From assembly GCA_020829485.1 (NCBI GenBank), contig JAIVFU010000020.1, positions 1 through 64,000 on the forward strand: a DNA stretch of 64,000 nucleotides. The letters run 5' to 3'. The position numbers and the translations under genes are program-made. The stretch comes from Nostoc sp. CHAB 5834. GTDB lineage: Bacteria; Cyanobacteriota; Cyanobacteriia; Cyanobacteriales; Nostocaceae. Of the stretch, positions 52,540-61,266 are shown one piece after another (the stretch's first letter is position 1; each line of letters starts with the position of its first letter). The notes below the pieces were generated by a model. That model was not told where the DNA came from and did not search any database. It saw nothing but the letters and a program-made list of their open reading frames with translations.

Positions 52540-53493
52540 ATGAATATTCAACGTTGGATTGCGCGACGAGAACCTAATTGGCAGCGTTTGGATGCCCTAT
52601 TAAGGCAGATAGAAAAAAAAGGGTTAAAGTCCTTAAAGGCAGCAGAAATTAGAGAGTTAGCGAGTTTGTATCGTTCAGTAGCAGCAGATTTAGCCCGTGC
52701 CCGCACTCAGCAAATCGGCAATACTTTGATACAAAGTTTACAATCTTTAACAACTCGTGCCTATACGCAGATTTATCAAGGTTCGCGGCGACAGGAATGG
52801 CAGGCAATCCTAAAATTTTACCAATGGGGATTACCCTCTGTAGTTCAGAAAACATTTGCATATATTGCTGCTGCAACGGCGCTGTTTCTACTGGGGGCAT
52901 TAGTGGCTTGGTGGTATTCTTGGCAAAACCCCAGCTTTATGCCTTTGATCGTACCTGAAAGTTTGATTACCAAGGTGCGAGATGAGCATAAATTGTGGAT
53001 GGGGTCAATTGTCGGTGTTGAACCTCTGGCATCCAGCAGTATCATGATCAATAACCTATCGGTGTCCTTTGGTGCTGTTGCCGGTGGCATCACAGCTGGG
53101 CTATACACAGTCTATTTGATGGTATTTAATGGCTTATTAATTGGTGCTGTTGGTACTTTGGTTGGTCAAAATAATCTGGCTTATCCTTTTTGGGCCTTTG
53201 TGTTTCCGCATGGTTCCTTAGAATTACCCGCCATCTTTTTTGCTGGGGGTGCAGGATTTTTATTAGCAAGAGCAATTTTATTTCCTGGTAAATATCGGCG
53301 TGGGGATGCACTGAAATTTTACGGTTCTCAGGCGGTGCAGCTAATATTTGGGATTGTACCAATGTTGATTATTGCTGGTGCGATCGAAGGCTTTTTTTCG
53401 CCTAATCCCAGCGTACCTGATGCAATTAAATATTTGGCAGGAATGGGATTGTTTGTACTTTTGGTAATGTATTGTAGCCGCAAGGAAACTTGA
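52540..53493 (+). CDS. SpoIIM-like (stage II sporulation protein M family) membrane protein
   Basis: 317 residues from ATG 52540; a GTG at 52525 would add five residues without conservation. The family opening RWIARREPNWQRLDALLRQIEKKG is followed by a helical N-terminal part and about six membrane helices with the conserved FVFPHGSLELPAIFFAGGAGF motif, whose His and Glu are typical. Such proteins in cyanobacteria are often next to RDD and similar genes and may form a membrane complex. It is divergent to the RDD and membrane pair. Confidence 0.85.
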   Translation: MNIQRWIARREPNWQRLDALLRQIEKKGLKSLKAAEIRELASLYRSVAADLARARTQQIGNTLIQSLQSLTTRAYTQIYQGSRRQEWQAILKFYQWGLPSVVQKTFAYIAAATALFLLGALVAWWYSWQNPSFMPLIVPESLITKVRDEHKLWMGSIVGVEPLASSSIMINNLSVSFGAVAGGITAGLYTVYLMVFNGLLIGAVGTLVGQNNLAYPFWAFVFPHGSLELPAIFFAGGAGFLLARAILFPGKYRRGDALKFYGSQAVQLIFGIVPMLIIAGAIEGFFSPNPSVPDAIKYLAGMGLFVLLVMYCSRKET

Positions 53494-53573
53494 AATAATT
53501 TAGATGCCGATGAATTTACAAATTGCAAAAGTCAATTATTAAGAAATAAAAATATTGGTGATGAAAAGCAAAG

Positions 53574-53625
53574 TTTAAACTTATGTTAACTTTTATTTCA
53601 TTCAATGTTAAATTAACTTTAACCA
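53574..53625 (+). promoter_or_regulatory. Pho box array upstream of pstS
   Basis: Five eight-base units spaced at exactly 11 bases: TTTAAACT, GTTAACTT, TTTCATTC, GTTAAATT and TTTAACCA (starting at 53574, 53585, 53596, 53607, 53618). Four of the five fit the cyanobacterial Pho consensus PyTTAAPyPyT/A within two positions; the third is degenerate. Binding by SphR/PhoB under phosphate starvation is inference. Confidence 0.7.
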
Positions 53626-53690
53626 AAATAAATGTAAGTTGATTAAGGCTGGAATTACCGCAAGAAAGTATTCCTTTAATCAGAGGTTAT

Positions 53691-54734
53691 ATGATTTTTT
53701 TTACCACCATCTTGAATCGTGTCGTCGCTACTTCAGTGGTGACAACTTCTATTGCACTTAGTCCATTTTTTGGTGCGATCGCACAAGCTCAAACTCTTAA
53801 TGGTGCAGGAGCAACTTTTCCGGCTCCGCTTTACGAACGCTATGCTCGTGAAGTGAGAAAGAAGTATCCAGACTTGAGAATTAACTACCAAGCAATAGGT
53901 AGCGGCGGCGGTATTCGTCAAGTCACTGCTGGAACCGTTGACTTTGGTGGTAGTGATGCTGCAATGAAAGATGATGAAATCGCTAAAGTCAAGAACGGTG
54001 TAATCTTAGTACCCACAGCAGGCGGTGCTGTTTCTGTTGTTTACAATCTTCCGGGCGTTAATAATCTCAGATTATCCCGCACTACACTACCGGCAATTTT
54101 CTCAGGTCAAATTAGCAAATGGGATGACGCAAAAATTAAAGCTGATAATCCAGGTGCTAATTTACCAAATCAAACAATTAAATTTGCTGTTCGCGCTGAT
54201 AGTAGCGGTACAACTTTCATTTTCACCAATCACTTGAGTGCCATTAGCGGTTATTTTAAAGGCAGAGTTGGAACTAATACCGCTCCAAAATGGAATCTGC
54301 CAAACGTCCTCAGAGGCAAAGGTAACCCAGGCGTAGCTGCCTTAGTATCTCGTACTCCCGGTTCTATTGGTTATGTAGAATATAGCTACGCTGTCCAAAA
54401 CAATCTGAAATCAGCACTCGTACAAAATAAAAAAGGAGAATTTGTTGCTCCTTCTTTACAATCTGCAAATGCAGCTTTAGGAACTGTGAGTTTCCCAGAC
54501 AACTACCGCGTTTTCGTAGGAGATCCAGGACAAGGTTATCCCATCGTCGGTCTCACCTGGATGATGGTTTACAAACAGTATGCTAATGCTTCTAAAGCTG
54601 ATGCTATTAAAAAATGGATTAATTGGGTATTGAAAGATGGTCAACAATATAACGATGACCTCAACTACACCAGAATTCCATCTAATGTCGCAAATCGGGT
54701 GCTTCAGACAGTGAATAGCTCTGTCAAGCCTTAA
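53691..54734 (+). CDS. pstS: Phosphate ABC transporter substrate-binding protein PstS
   Basis: 347 residues. A signal peptide ends near AQAQT (about 32), and the mature protein starts LNGAGATFPAPLYERYAREV, the phosphate-binding opening. Further contacts: INYQAIGSGGGIRQ, DFGGSDAAM and the SSGTT loop in AVRADSSGTTFIF. It delivers phosphate to PstCAB in the plasma membrane. Preceded by a Pho box array and followed by pstC after 88 bases. Confidence 0.94.
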   Translation: MIFFTTILNRVVATSVVTTSIALSPFFGAIAQAQTLNGAGATFPAPLYERYAREVRKKYPDLRINYQAIGSGGGIRQVTAGTVDFGGSDAAMKDDEIAKVKNGVILVPTAGGAVSVVYNLPGVNNLRLSRTTLPAIFSGQISKWDDAKIKADNPGANLPNQTIKFAVRADSSGTTFIFTNHLSAISGYFKGRVGTNTAPKWNLPNVLRGKGNPGVAALVSRTPGSIGYVEYSYAVQNNLKSALVQNKKGEFVAPSLQSANAALGTVSFPDNYRVFVGDPGQGYPIVGLTWMMVYKQYANASKADAIKKWINWVLKDGQQYNDDLNYTRIPSNVANRVLQTVNSSVKP

Positions 54735-54822
54735 TTTCCAATCATAACTACTTTCCTGGTCTAATAGGGTGAGTTAACAAATCACCCTATTAGCAAAAAA
54801 AAATCTATTTTATTAATTTGTA

Positions 54823-55800
54823 ATGGCAAATTCATCGGATGATTCAAATCTAGGCGATGAAAATTTCAATTTAACAGCTATCGGTGGTACAAATCTCTGG
54901 TTTGACCAAGGTTTTACACGGCTAGTATACTTATTTGCCGTGATTACCGTTGCAGTCCTATTTCTGATGAGTTGGGTAATTTTCTCCGAAGCTCTACCAG
55001 CCATTAAGCAGTTTGGATTGGGGTTTTTGTGGGGTCAAGATTGGGATACAGGTAATCAGGTTTTTGGTGCATTACCTTATATTTATGGAACTTTGGTAAG
55101 TAGTGCGATCGCTATTTTATTTGCTGTCCCAGTAGGAATAGCAGTATCCTTAGTCACGAGTGAAAATTTCTTGCCTTCATCGCTCCGAACCACCCTAGCA
55201 TTTGTTGTTGAATTAATTGCAGCAATTCCCAGTGTCATTATTGGTTTGTGGGCGATTTTTGTCTTTATTCCAGTTTTAGAACCTCTACAAAAATGGCTAG
55301 CCAGCGTTTTTAAATGGATACCACTATTTAATACAGAAGACCCTTCTGGGACTAATATTTTGACTGCTGGAATTATTCTAGCCATCATGATTTTGCCCAC
55401 AATGGCAGCAATTAGTCGTGATGTATTAATGGCTATCCCTAAAGAATTACGTAGCGCATCTATGGCTTTAGGTGGTACTCGTTGGGAAACAATTTTTCGG
55501 GTCTTGCTACCAGCTGGATTTTCTGGAATAGTGAGTGCAGCAATGCTCGCCTTAGGACGTGCTTTGGGTGAAACAATGGCTGTCACTATGGTAATTGGCA
55601 ACTCTGCCCAAATCAGTGCTTCTTTACTCAATCCAGGTTATACAATTCCCTCTGTATTAGCTAATGAATTTGCCGAAGCTGAACCGGGCTTGCATATAGG
55701 CGCTTTAAGCTATTTAGCGTTGATTTTGTTTGGGTTGACTCTAGTTGTAAATATTGGTGCTGTACTCTTAGTTAAATGGGTTGGCAGGAAAAATAAATAG
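54823..55800 (+). CDS. pstC: Phosphate ABC transporter permease PstC
   Basis: 325 residues, six predicted membrane helices, with the binding-protein-dependent transport signature SMALGGTRWETIFRVLLPAGFSG and a long periplasmic loop around residues 150-180 (VFIPVLEPLQKWLASVF). Pairs with PstA to form the channel. Starts 88 bases after pstS. Confidence 0.95.
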   Translation: MANSSDDSNLGDENFNLTAIGGTNLWFDQGFTRLVYLFAVITVAVLFLMSWVIFSEALPAIKQFGLGFLWGQDWDTGNQVFGALPYIYGTLVSSAIAILFAVPVGIAVSLVTSENFLPSSLRTTLAFVVELIAAIPSVIIGLWAIFVFIPVLEPLQKWLASVFKWIPLFNTEDPSGTNILTAGIILAIMILPTMAAISRDVLMAIPKELRSASMALGGTRWETIFRVLLPAGFSGIVSAAMLALGRALGETMAVTMVIGNSAQISASLLNPGYTIPSVLANEFAEAEPGLHIGALSYLALILFGLTLVVNIGAVLLVKWVGRKNK

Positions 55801-55862
55801 CACTGTTTCAATACAAATATCTTAGTTTAATAAGATGTTTATAAATCAAAACTAATAAAAAT

Positions 55863-56741
55863 ATGAGTGGTTATATTCAGTCAGAAACTGATGAATTTGC
55901 AACAGAATTATGCAGTCCTTTGCCAACAGAGCGAGTAATATTTACCTATGCAATGAATGCGATCGCCTTTGGTTTCACAGTTCTGGCACTAATTCCTTTA
56001 TTATCAATTTTGTGGGAAATTTTCGTTCGGGGAATATCTGGACTGAAATCAGAAATGTTTGTCAAAACAGTTATTGATAATGGCTTTGGTAATGCCATCT
56101 TAGGAACCATAATCATGGTAGCAATTGGTGCTATTTTAAGCGTTCCCACAGGGATAATGACAGGAATTTTCTTGGCAGAATTCGGTCAAACCAACTCAAT
56201 TGCTGGTTTTGTTCGTTTTATCAGCAGTATTCTAACAGGCGTGCCTTCAATAGTTGTAGGCGTATTTGCTTACGGTGTGATAGTTTTGGTAACTAAAGGA
56301 TTTAGTGCGATCGCAGGCGGTTTTGCTTTAGCCGTGATTATGCTACCTGTAATTATACTGACAACAGAAGAATCTTTAAAACTGATTCCCACATCTCAAC
56401 GTCTAGCCTCTGCTGCTTTAGGAGGAACTCGCTTTCAAACTACCCTTCGCATTGTTGTCACTGCTGCAATTCCCGGAATTACTACAGGCATTTTATTAGC
56501 TGTAGCTCGTGCTGCTGGTGAAACAGCACCCTTAATTTTTACCGCTTTATTTAGTTTAGATTGGTCAGAAGGATTATTAAGTCCAACAGCTTCTTTACCA
56601 GTATTAATTTTTAACCTTTACAATGACCCCGACCCGCAAAAAAACCAATTAGTCTGGACTACTTCTATAGTTCTGCTTGTCTTAATTTTATTTGTCAGTG
56701 TTCTCTCTCGCTTAGTTATTAGACAGAGAAGACTAAAGTAA
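55863..56741 (+). CDS. pstA: Phosphate ABC transporter permease PstA
   Basis: 292 residues with six helices and the EAA-like loop LASAALGGTRFQTTLRIVVTAAIPGI, ending in LSRLVIRQRRLK. Heterodimer partner of PstC. It begins 62 bases after pstC. Confidence 0.95.
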   Translation: MSGYIQSETDEFATELCSPLPTERVIFTYAMNAIAFGFTVLALIPLLSILWEIFVRGISGLKSEMFVKTVIDNGFGNAILGTIIMVAIGAILSVPTGIMTGIFLAEFGQTNSIAGFVRFISSILTGVPSIVVGVFAYGVIVLVTKGFSAIAGGFALAVIMLPVIILTTEESLKLIPTSQRLASAALGGTRFQTTLRIVVTAAIPGITTGILLAVARAAGETAPLIFTALFSLDWSEGLLSPTASLPVLIFNLYNDPDPQKNQLVWTTSIVLLVLILFVSVLSRLVIRQRRLK

Positions 56742-56850
56742 AATAAATAATTTTTTCTATTGTTTTATATTTTGGCAAAGAAAGTATCATATTAAAATAG
56801 TAACCTGCCAGGATAAAGCTTTGTTCTATATGTCTTAATTACGAATTAAC

Positions 56851-57630
56851 ATGAGTAACTTAATTCCAGCTATCAAAGTTAAAAATATTAGCTTTTACTA
56901 TGGCATAACAAAAGCGATCGAAAAAGTGTCAATAGATATTTATCAAAATCAAGTAACCGCAATTATTGGCCCTAGTGGTTGTGGTAAATCTACCTTTATC
57001 AAAATTCTGAATCGCATTAGCGAATTAGAAGGGCCTGTGAAAGTTGAAGGAGATGTAGAATTTTTTGGTCAAAATATTTATGCTCCTCGTGTCAACATCA
57101 ATCGTTTACGCCGCCAAATTGGTATGGTGTTCCAAAAACCGAATCCTTTCCCGATAAGCATTTACGAAAATGTTGCCTACGGTATGAGGATAGCAGGCAG
57201 GTATTCAAAAGTAGAATTAGATGAAATTGTCGAATCTGCACTTCACAGCGCTGCTCTTTGGGATGAAGTCAAAGATAAGCTGGATAAATCAGCATTAGGG
57301 CTTTCTGGTGGTCAACAACAAAGATTATGTATTGCCCGTGCTTTAGCAGTCAAGCCGAAAGTTCTGCTGATGGATGAGCCTTGCTCGGCTCTTGACCCCA
57401 TCGCTACTATGAAAGTTGAGGAACTACTCCATAGTTTGCAGTCGGAATTGACAATTGCGATCGTTACTCACAATATGCAGCAAGCCGCTCGCGTCTCTGA
57501 TTTTACGGCTTTCTTTAGCACCGATGAAAGTCGGATTGGTCAAATGGTTGAATTTGGCGCTACAGAGCAAATCTTTAACAACCCACTAGATCCCCGCACC
57601 CGTGACTACATTTCAGGGCGTTTTGGTTAA
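56851..57630 (+). CDS. pstB: Phosphate ABC transporter ATPase PstB
   Basis: 259 residues. Walker [10 protein letters not shown] (about 40-48), Q-loop [10 protein letters not shown] (Gln95), signature LSGGQQQRL, Walker [14 protein letters not shown] with catalytic Glu, and the switch His in VTHNMQQ are all present, so it is an active import ATPase. It closes the pstSCAB run. Confidence 0.95.
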   Translation: MSNLIPAIKVKNISFYYGITKAIEKVSIDIYQNQVTAIIGPSGCGKSTFIKILNRISELEGPVKVEGDVEFFGQNIYAPRVNINRLRRQIGMVFQKPNPFPISIYENVAYGMRIAGRYSKVELDEIVESALHSAALWDEVKDKLDKSALGLSGGQQQRLCIARALAVKPKVLLMDEPCSALDPIATMKVEELLHSLQSELTIAIVTHNMQQAARVSDFTAFFSTDESRIGQMVEFGATEQIFNNPLDPRTRDYISGRFG

Positions 57631-58124
57631 TGATTTTTGTCGAACCATCTCGGACTAGATGATATTCATAAAGCGCGGTTTAAAAATAATTACTAATTTA
57701 TTTTGATTAGATAAACTAGCTCATCACTACCCATAAGGGTATATGATATTAAGATTTTTATTTCTAAGTTATTTTAAGTCGAATTAACCTCATACCAATT
57801 TTGTATGAAGATGCGCTAAACCATATTTAAGTCATAGAAGAAAAACGAACCGCAAAGTACGCATCGTCCGAAGACTTTGGTGCGTTATGCTTCGCTAACA
57901 CACCCTACATATACCTAGATTTTTTTAAAATAAAAACTCTATAAAAGATGATCTTTGGAACATAGTCTTAATCTAAATATTTAGTAACAGTTTATCTGCT
58001 GTATGACTACTGTATAACTACGTAATTCCCATGAATATCTCCTTTTAAGAGTAACATAGTGAAACAGCGCTGCTGATTTCTACTACTTTACTTCGTCAAC
58101 TTTTATTTCAGACGTTTTGGGGAT
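57631..58124. other. Intergenic region between two pstB genes
   Basis: About 490 bases. Dispersed repeat-like segments (CGCATCGTCCGAAGACTTTGGTGCG, and AATACCAATTTTGTATGAAG-like text) and AT-rich sequence. No open gene. I do not see a clear Pho box before the second pstB, although weaker sites would be easy to miss. Confidence 0.4.
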
Positions 58125-58904
58125 ATGAGTAAACTAATTCCAGCCATCAGAGTCAAAAACTTCAGCTTCTCTTACGACGCTCAAAAGATAGTTGAAGGCG
58201 TGTCAATGGATATTTACCAAAACCAAGTCACGGCAATTATTGGTTCTAGTGGTTGTGGCAAGTCTACTTTTCTTAAATCGTTAAATCGCATGAGTGAATT
58301 AGAAGGAGATGCGAAGGTTGAAGGAAAAATAGAATTTTTTGGACAAAGTATTTATGAGCGTCGTGTTAACATCAATCGTTTACGTCGCCAAGTTAGTATG
58401 GTTTTTCCCAAGCCAAATCTTTTTCCCATGAGCGTTTACGATAATGTAGCTTATGGGGTGAAATTAGTTGGGTGGCATCCGAAAGTAGAATTAGATGGAA
58501 TCGTTGAATCTGCCATCAAAGCTGCCGAACTCTGGGATGAAGTGAAAAATAAGCTGCACAAATCTGCTTTAGAGCTTTCTGGTGGTCAACAACAAAGACT
58601 ATGTATTGCCCGTGCTTTAGCAGTCAAACCGAATGTTCTCTTAATGGATGAACCTTGTTCAGGTCTTGATCCTGTTGGTAGTACGAAAGTTGAGCATTTG
58701 ATTCATAACTTACGCTCTGAGTTGACAATTGTGATGGTTACTCACAATATGCAGCAAGTTACTCGCCTATCTGATTTTACAGCTTTCTTTTGCAGTAATG
58801 AAAATCGCATTACTCAAATGGTTGAATTTGCTACTACAAATAAAATCTTTACTAACCCCGTGGATTCTCGCACCCGTGACTATGTTTTCGCCCGCGTTGG
58901 TTGA
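58125..58904 (+). CDS. Second PstB-like ATPase with altered Q-loop
   Basis: 259 residues, very similar to the preceding pstB along its length. The Walker A (GSSGCGKST), signature LSGGQQQRL, Walker B with [12 protein letters not shown] and switch His in VTHNMQQ are kept. The Q-loop reads MVFPKPNLFP, so Pro95 replaces the Gln that senses the gamma-phosphate and couples to the membrane partner. The DNA is clear (CCC at that codon). It has its own upstream region and lies 494 bases after the first copy. It may be a specialised or degenerate paralogue. A hairpin terminator follows. Confidence 0.85.
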   Translation: MSKLIPAIRVKNFSFSYDAQKIVEGVSMDIYQNQVTAIIGSSGCGKSTFLKSLNRMSELEGDAKVEGKIEFFGQSIYERRVNINRLRRQVSMVFPKPNLFPMSVYDNVAYGVKLVGWHPKVELDGIVESAIKAAELWDEVKNKLHKSALELSGGQQQRLCIARALAVKPNVLLMDEPCSGLDPVGSTKVEHLIHNLRSELTIVMVTHNMQQVTRLSDFTAFFCSNENRITQMVEFATTNKIFTNPVDSRTRDYVFARVG

Positions 58905-58947
58905 AGTTTTTCTAAAACTCTAGCTATTCAGAGAACTACCACATAGT

Positions 58948-58986
58948 ACAAGCGGAAATTAAGGGTTAAATTTAATTTTCGCTTGT
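58948..58986 (+). terminator. Hairpin downstream of the second pstB
   Basis: ACAAGCGGAAATTAA pairs with TTAATTTTCGCTTGT (about 14 of 15 positions), followed by TTTTAAGTTTTTG. A likely terminator. Confidence 0.65.
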
Positions 58987-59090
58987 TTTAAGTTTTTGTT
59001 GTGTTGAGCAATGCAAAGTGATGTTGACAGTAATTTTTTCTACTGTATATTTAGAGGCAAGCATTTACTCTAGACTACCTGAATCACAAA

Positions 59091-60374
59091 ATGAAATGTC
59101 CTCGGTGCGAATCTACTTTATATCGGAAAAATGGTCGTCGGAATGACAAGCAGAATTACCTCTGCAAAAATTGTGGTAAACAATTTCTTGAGCCTGCATT
59201 CCCTCCTTCCTTGGAAAATGAGTTGCTTGCTAACAGCAATGGACATACTAAAGTATCTATAACTGAAACTAGGGAAGTTCCTTTAGTAAAAAACTTGCCA
59301 GAAGAAAAAATCACAGAAAAGAGTCTTGGCTCTTTTAGTCTTAGATTAGCTGAAGAACTGCTACAAACTATATTATCACCTGATTGGCTAGAATCTGCTA
59401 CATTCAACCAATTTTTCCAAAAATTTCTCCAAAAAACTGAAATTAAACATCAGTTAGAAATAGGAATCTCACTTCTGCTTTTAGATGCAGAAAACTTAAA
59501 ATTAGATATTAATTCAGAATTGTTTTTAGCCAGTGTCTGTAAGTATCCTCTCCAAGTTAAAATTGCATTTGCTAACTGGAGAAATCCAAGTACTGGCAAG
59601 CAAGATATTGAACTATACAATCGTGGCTATCAACTTGTCCATGTGCCTGGGGGTAAAGACAGTGCTGATGCAAAAATGATTGCACTTGGTGCTTGTGTCT
59701 TACGCTCTTATCCAACAGTTAAAGAAATCTTGGTCTGTTCTGGCGATGGAATTTTGATCCACCTGTGTAACGAACTCCAAAATCAGGGGTTAATCGTTCA
59801 CTGGGTACGTAGACAAGGACAAAATTTGCAAATAGAAAACCGGAATACTGGCAAATTAACTCATTATTCCTTACCAATGGCAACAGAAATTCCATCTTTG
59901 GAAGAAGTGGTTGATAAAATTCAAGATTTAATCAAAACTGAGCAAGAATCAATCAATACTCGATTAAACAGTTTAGTTGCTGTTGCAACTTTATTTCAAG
60001 AAAGATGCGATATCAATATTAAACATCATTCAAAGCAACCAGAAATTGAAGAAATAATTTCTGTTATAGATAACTCATCTGCACAATCTATTCAAAAAGA
60101 AGAAAAAGAAGATTTTGGGGAAATTCATAATGGAGAAACATTAGATAAATTACTATTGAAAATTATTCAAGATATACAAATCAAATCTCCTGAGACTAAA
60201 TTATCTGTGTCCAAGCTAGGTTCAGAGCTACAGAAAATAACCAAAAAATCTCCTAATTCAATTATTAAAGAATTAAAGTTAGGTTCCAATTTTACCAAAT
60301 ATCTAGAATCATCTCCTACATTTACATTAAAGGCGAGTGGCAAGGAATATCAGGTAATACCGCTATGTGAGTAA
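59091..60374 (+). CDS. Zinc ribbon - NYN nuclease - OST-HTH/LOTUS protein
   Basis: 427 residues. N-terminal IS1/InsA-type zinc ribbon: Cys3, Cys6, Cys25, Cys28 (MKCPRCESTLYRKNGRRND). Central NYN (PIN-like) domain about 122-245: acidic sites DAEN (Asp132), GKDSADAK (Asp190, Asp193) and SGDG (Asp219). The C-terminal region, about 350-425, fits an OST-HTH/LOTUS domain (KLGSELQKITKKSPNSIIKELKLGSNFTKYL and so on). NYN domains are RNA nucleases in several known proteins, and LOTUS domains bind RNA; the zinc ribbon could aid DNA or RNA recognition. Stand-alone gene; function unknown. Confidence 0.75.
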   Translation: MKCPRCESTLYRKNGRRNDKQNYLCKNCGKQFLEPAFPPSLENELLANSNGHTKVSITETREVPLVKNLPEEKITEKSLGSFSLRLAEELLQTILSPDWLESATFNQFFQKFLQKTEIKHQLEIGISLLLLDAENLKLDINSELFLASVCKYPLQVKIAFANWRNPSTGKQDIELYNRGYQLVHVPGGKDSADAKMIALGACVLRSYPTVKEILVCSGDGILIHLCNELQNQGLIVHWVRRQGQNLQIENRNTGKLTHYSLPMATEIPSLEEVVDKIQDLIKTEQESINTRLNSLVAVATLFQERCDINIKHHSKQPEIEEIISVIDNSSAQSIQKEEKEDFGEIHNGETLDKLLLKIIQDIQIKSPETKLSVSKLGSELQKITKKSPNSIIKELKLGSNFTKYLESSPTFTLKASGKEYQVIPLCE

Positions 60375-60455
60375 ATACTTTCTGGATGTCTACGCACAAG
60401 CTGAGTCTGTAATTTAGTATTATGTGTAAAGATGTAAAGAAATGTAAATATTACA

Positions 60456-61160
60456 ATGCAGGATAAAGTCGTTGTTATTGTCGGTGCTACTGGTGGTATT
60501 GGTTCAGCTTTAACACACAAACTTGCGCCTACGGGAGTCCGGTTAGTACTGGCTGCCAGAGATGGGGTTCGTTTAACAACACTGGCAAATGATTTACCAG
60601 GGCAAGTTTTGAGTGTTCCCACCGATATTACTGACCCCCAACAAGTAGATACTTTGATAGAAAAGACGATCGCTGAGTTTGGTCAAATCGATATTTTAGT
60701 GAATGCGGCCGGTGCTGGTATACTCAAGCCTTACAACAGCCTGGAACCTGCTGATTTAGACAAGATGTTAGATGTCAACTTAAAAGGCAGCTTTTACACC
60801 ACTCAAGCGGCTGCTGAAGAGATGCAAAAGTGCAAGTCTGGTCACATTTGTAATGTGGTAGGAATTCTGGGTAAGCATTCGATGGGAATGGCAGCAGCTT
60901 ATTCTGCTTCTAAGTTTGGTGTTGTCGGTTTCAGCAAGTGCATGGCAGAGGAACTCAAGCGTTTTGGTATCAAGTTCACGCTATTCTACTTTGGTGGGGT
61001 AGATTCTCCTTTCTGGGATAACGTCAACCTAAAAGTAGACCGGAAAAAAATGCTTAGTCCTGAAACTGCTGCCAATGCGATTTTCTTTGCCCTTTCTGCC
61101 GAACCGCAAGCTGTGCCAATGGAAATTAATATTCAACCTGATAGTCATTTGTTTTTTTAA
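60456..61160 (+). CDS. Short-chain dehydrogenase/reductase (SDR)
   Basis: 234 residues. NAD(P)-binding GATGGIGSALTHKL near residues 9-22, NAAGAG near 85, the catalytic AYSASKFG (Tyr and Lys) near 149-156 and a Ser upstream make a classical SDR of the oxidoreductase kind. The substrate cannot be given from sequence. A short gap before the next gene suggests a possible operon with the HPPD-like dioxygenase. Confidence 0.88.
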   Translation: MQDKVVVIVGATGGIGSALTHKLAPTGVRLVLAARDGVRLTTLANDLPGQVLSVPTDITDPQQVDTLIEKTIAEFGQIDILVNAAGAGILKPYNSLEPADLDKMLDVNLKGSFYTTQAAAEEMQKCKSGHICNVVGILGKHSMGMAAAYSASKFGVVGFSKCMAEELKRFGIKFTLFYFGGVDSPFWDNVNLKVDRKKMLSPETAANAIFFALSAEPQAVPMEINIQPDSHLFF

Positions 61161-61266
61161 AGTGGCAATACGCCTAGATAATTCTTGCTTAGGAAGGACG
61201 TGAAAATCTAGCAAAAATGACAGGATTTACAGATATATAAGCTGTTATGCTGAATTTTCAGTATCT

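Noticed and set aside
57900..58124. Pho box before the second pstB
   Set aside because: I looked for units with 11-base spacing matching PyTTAAPyPyT/A and found none that are convincing.
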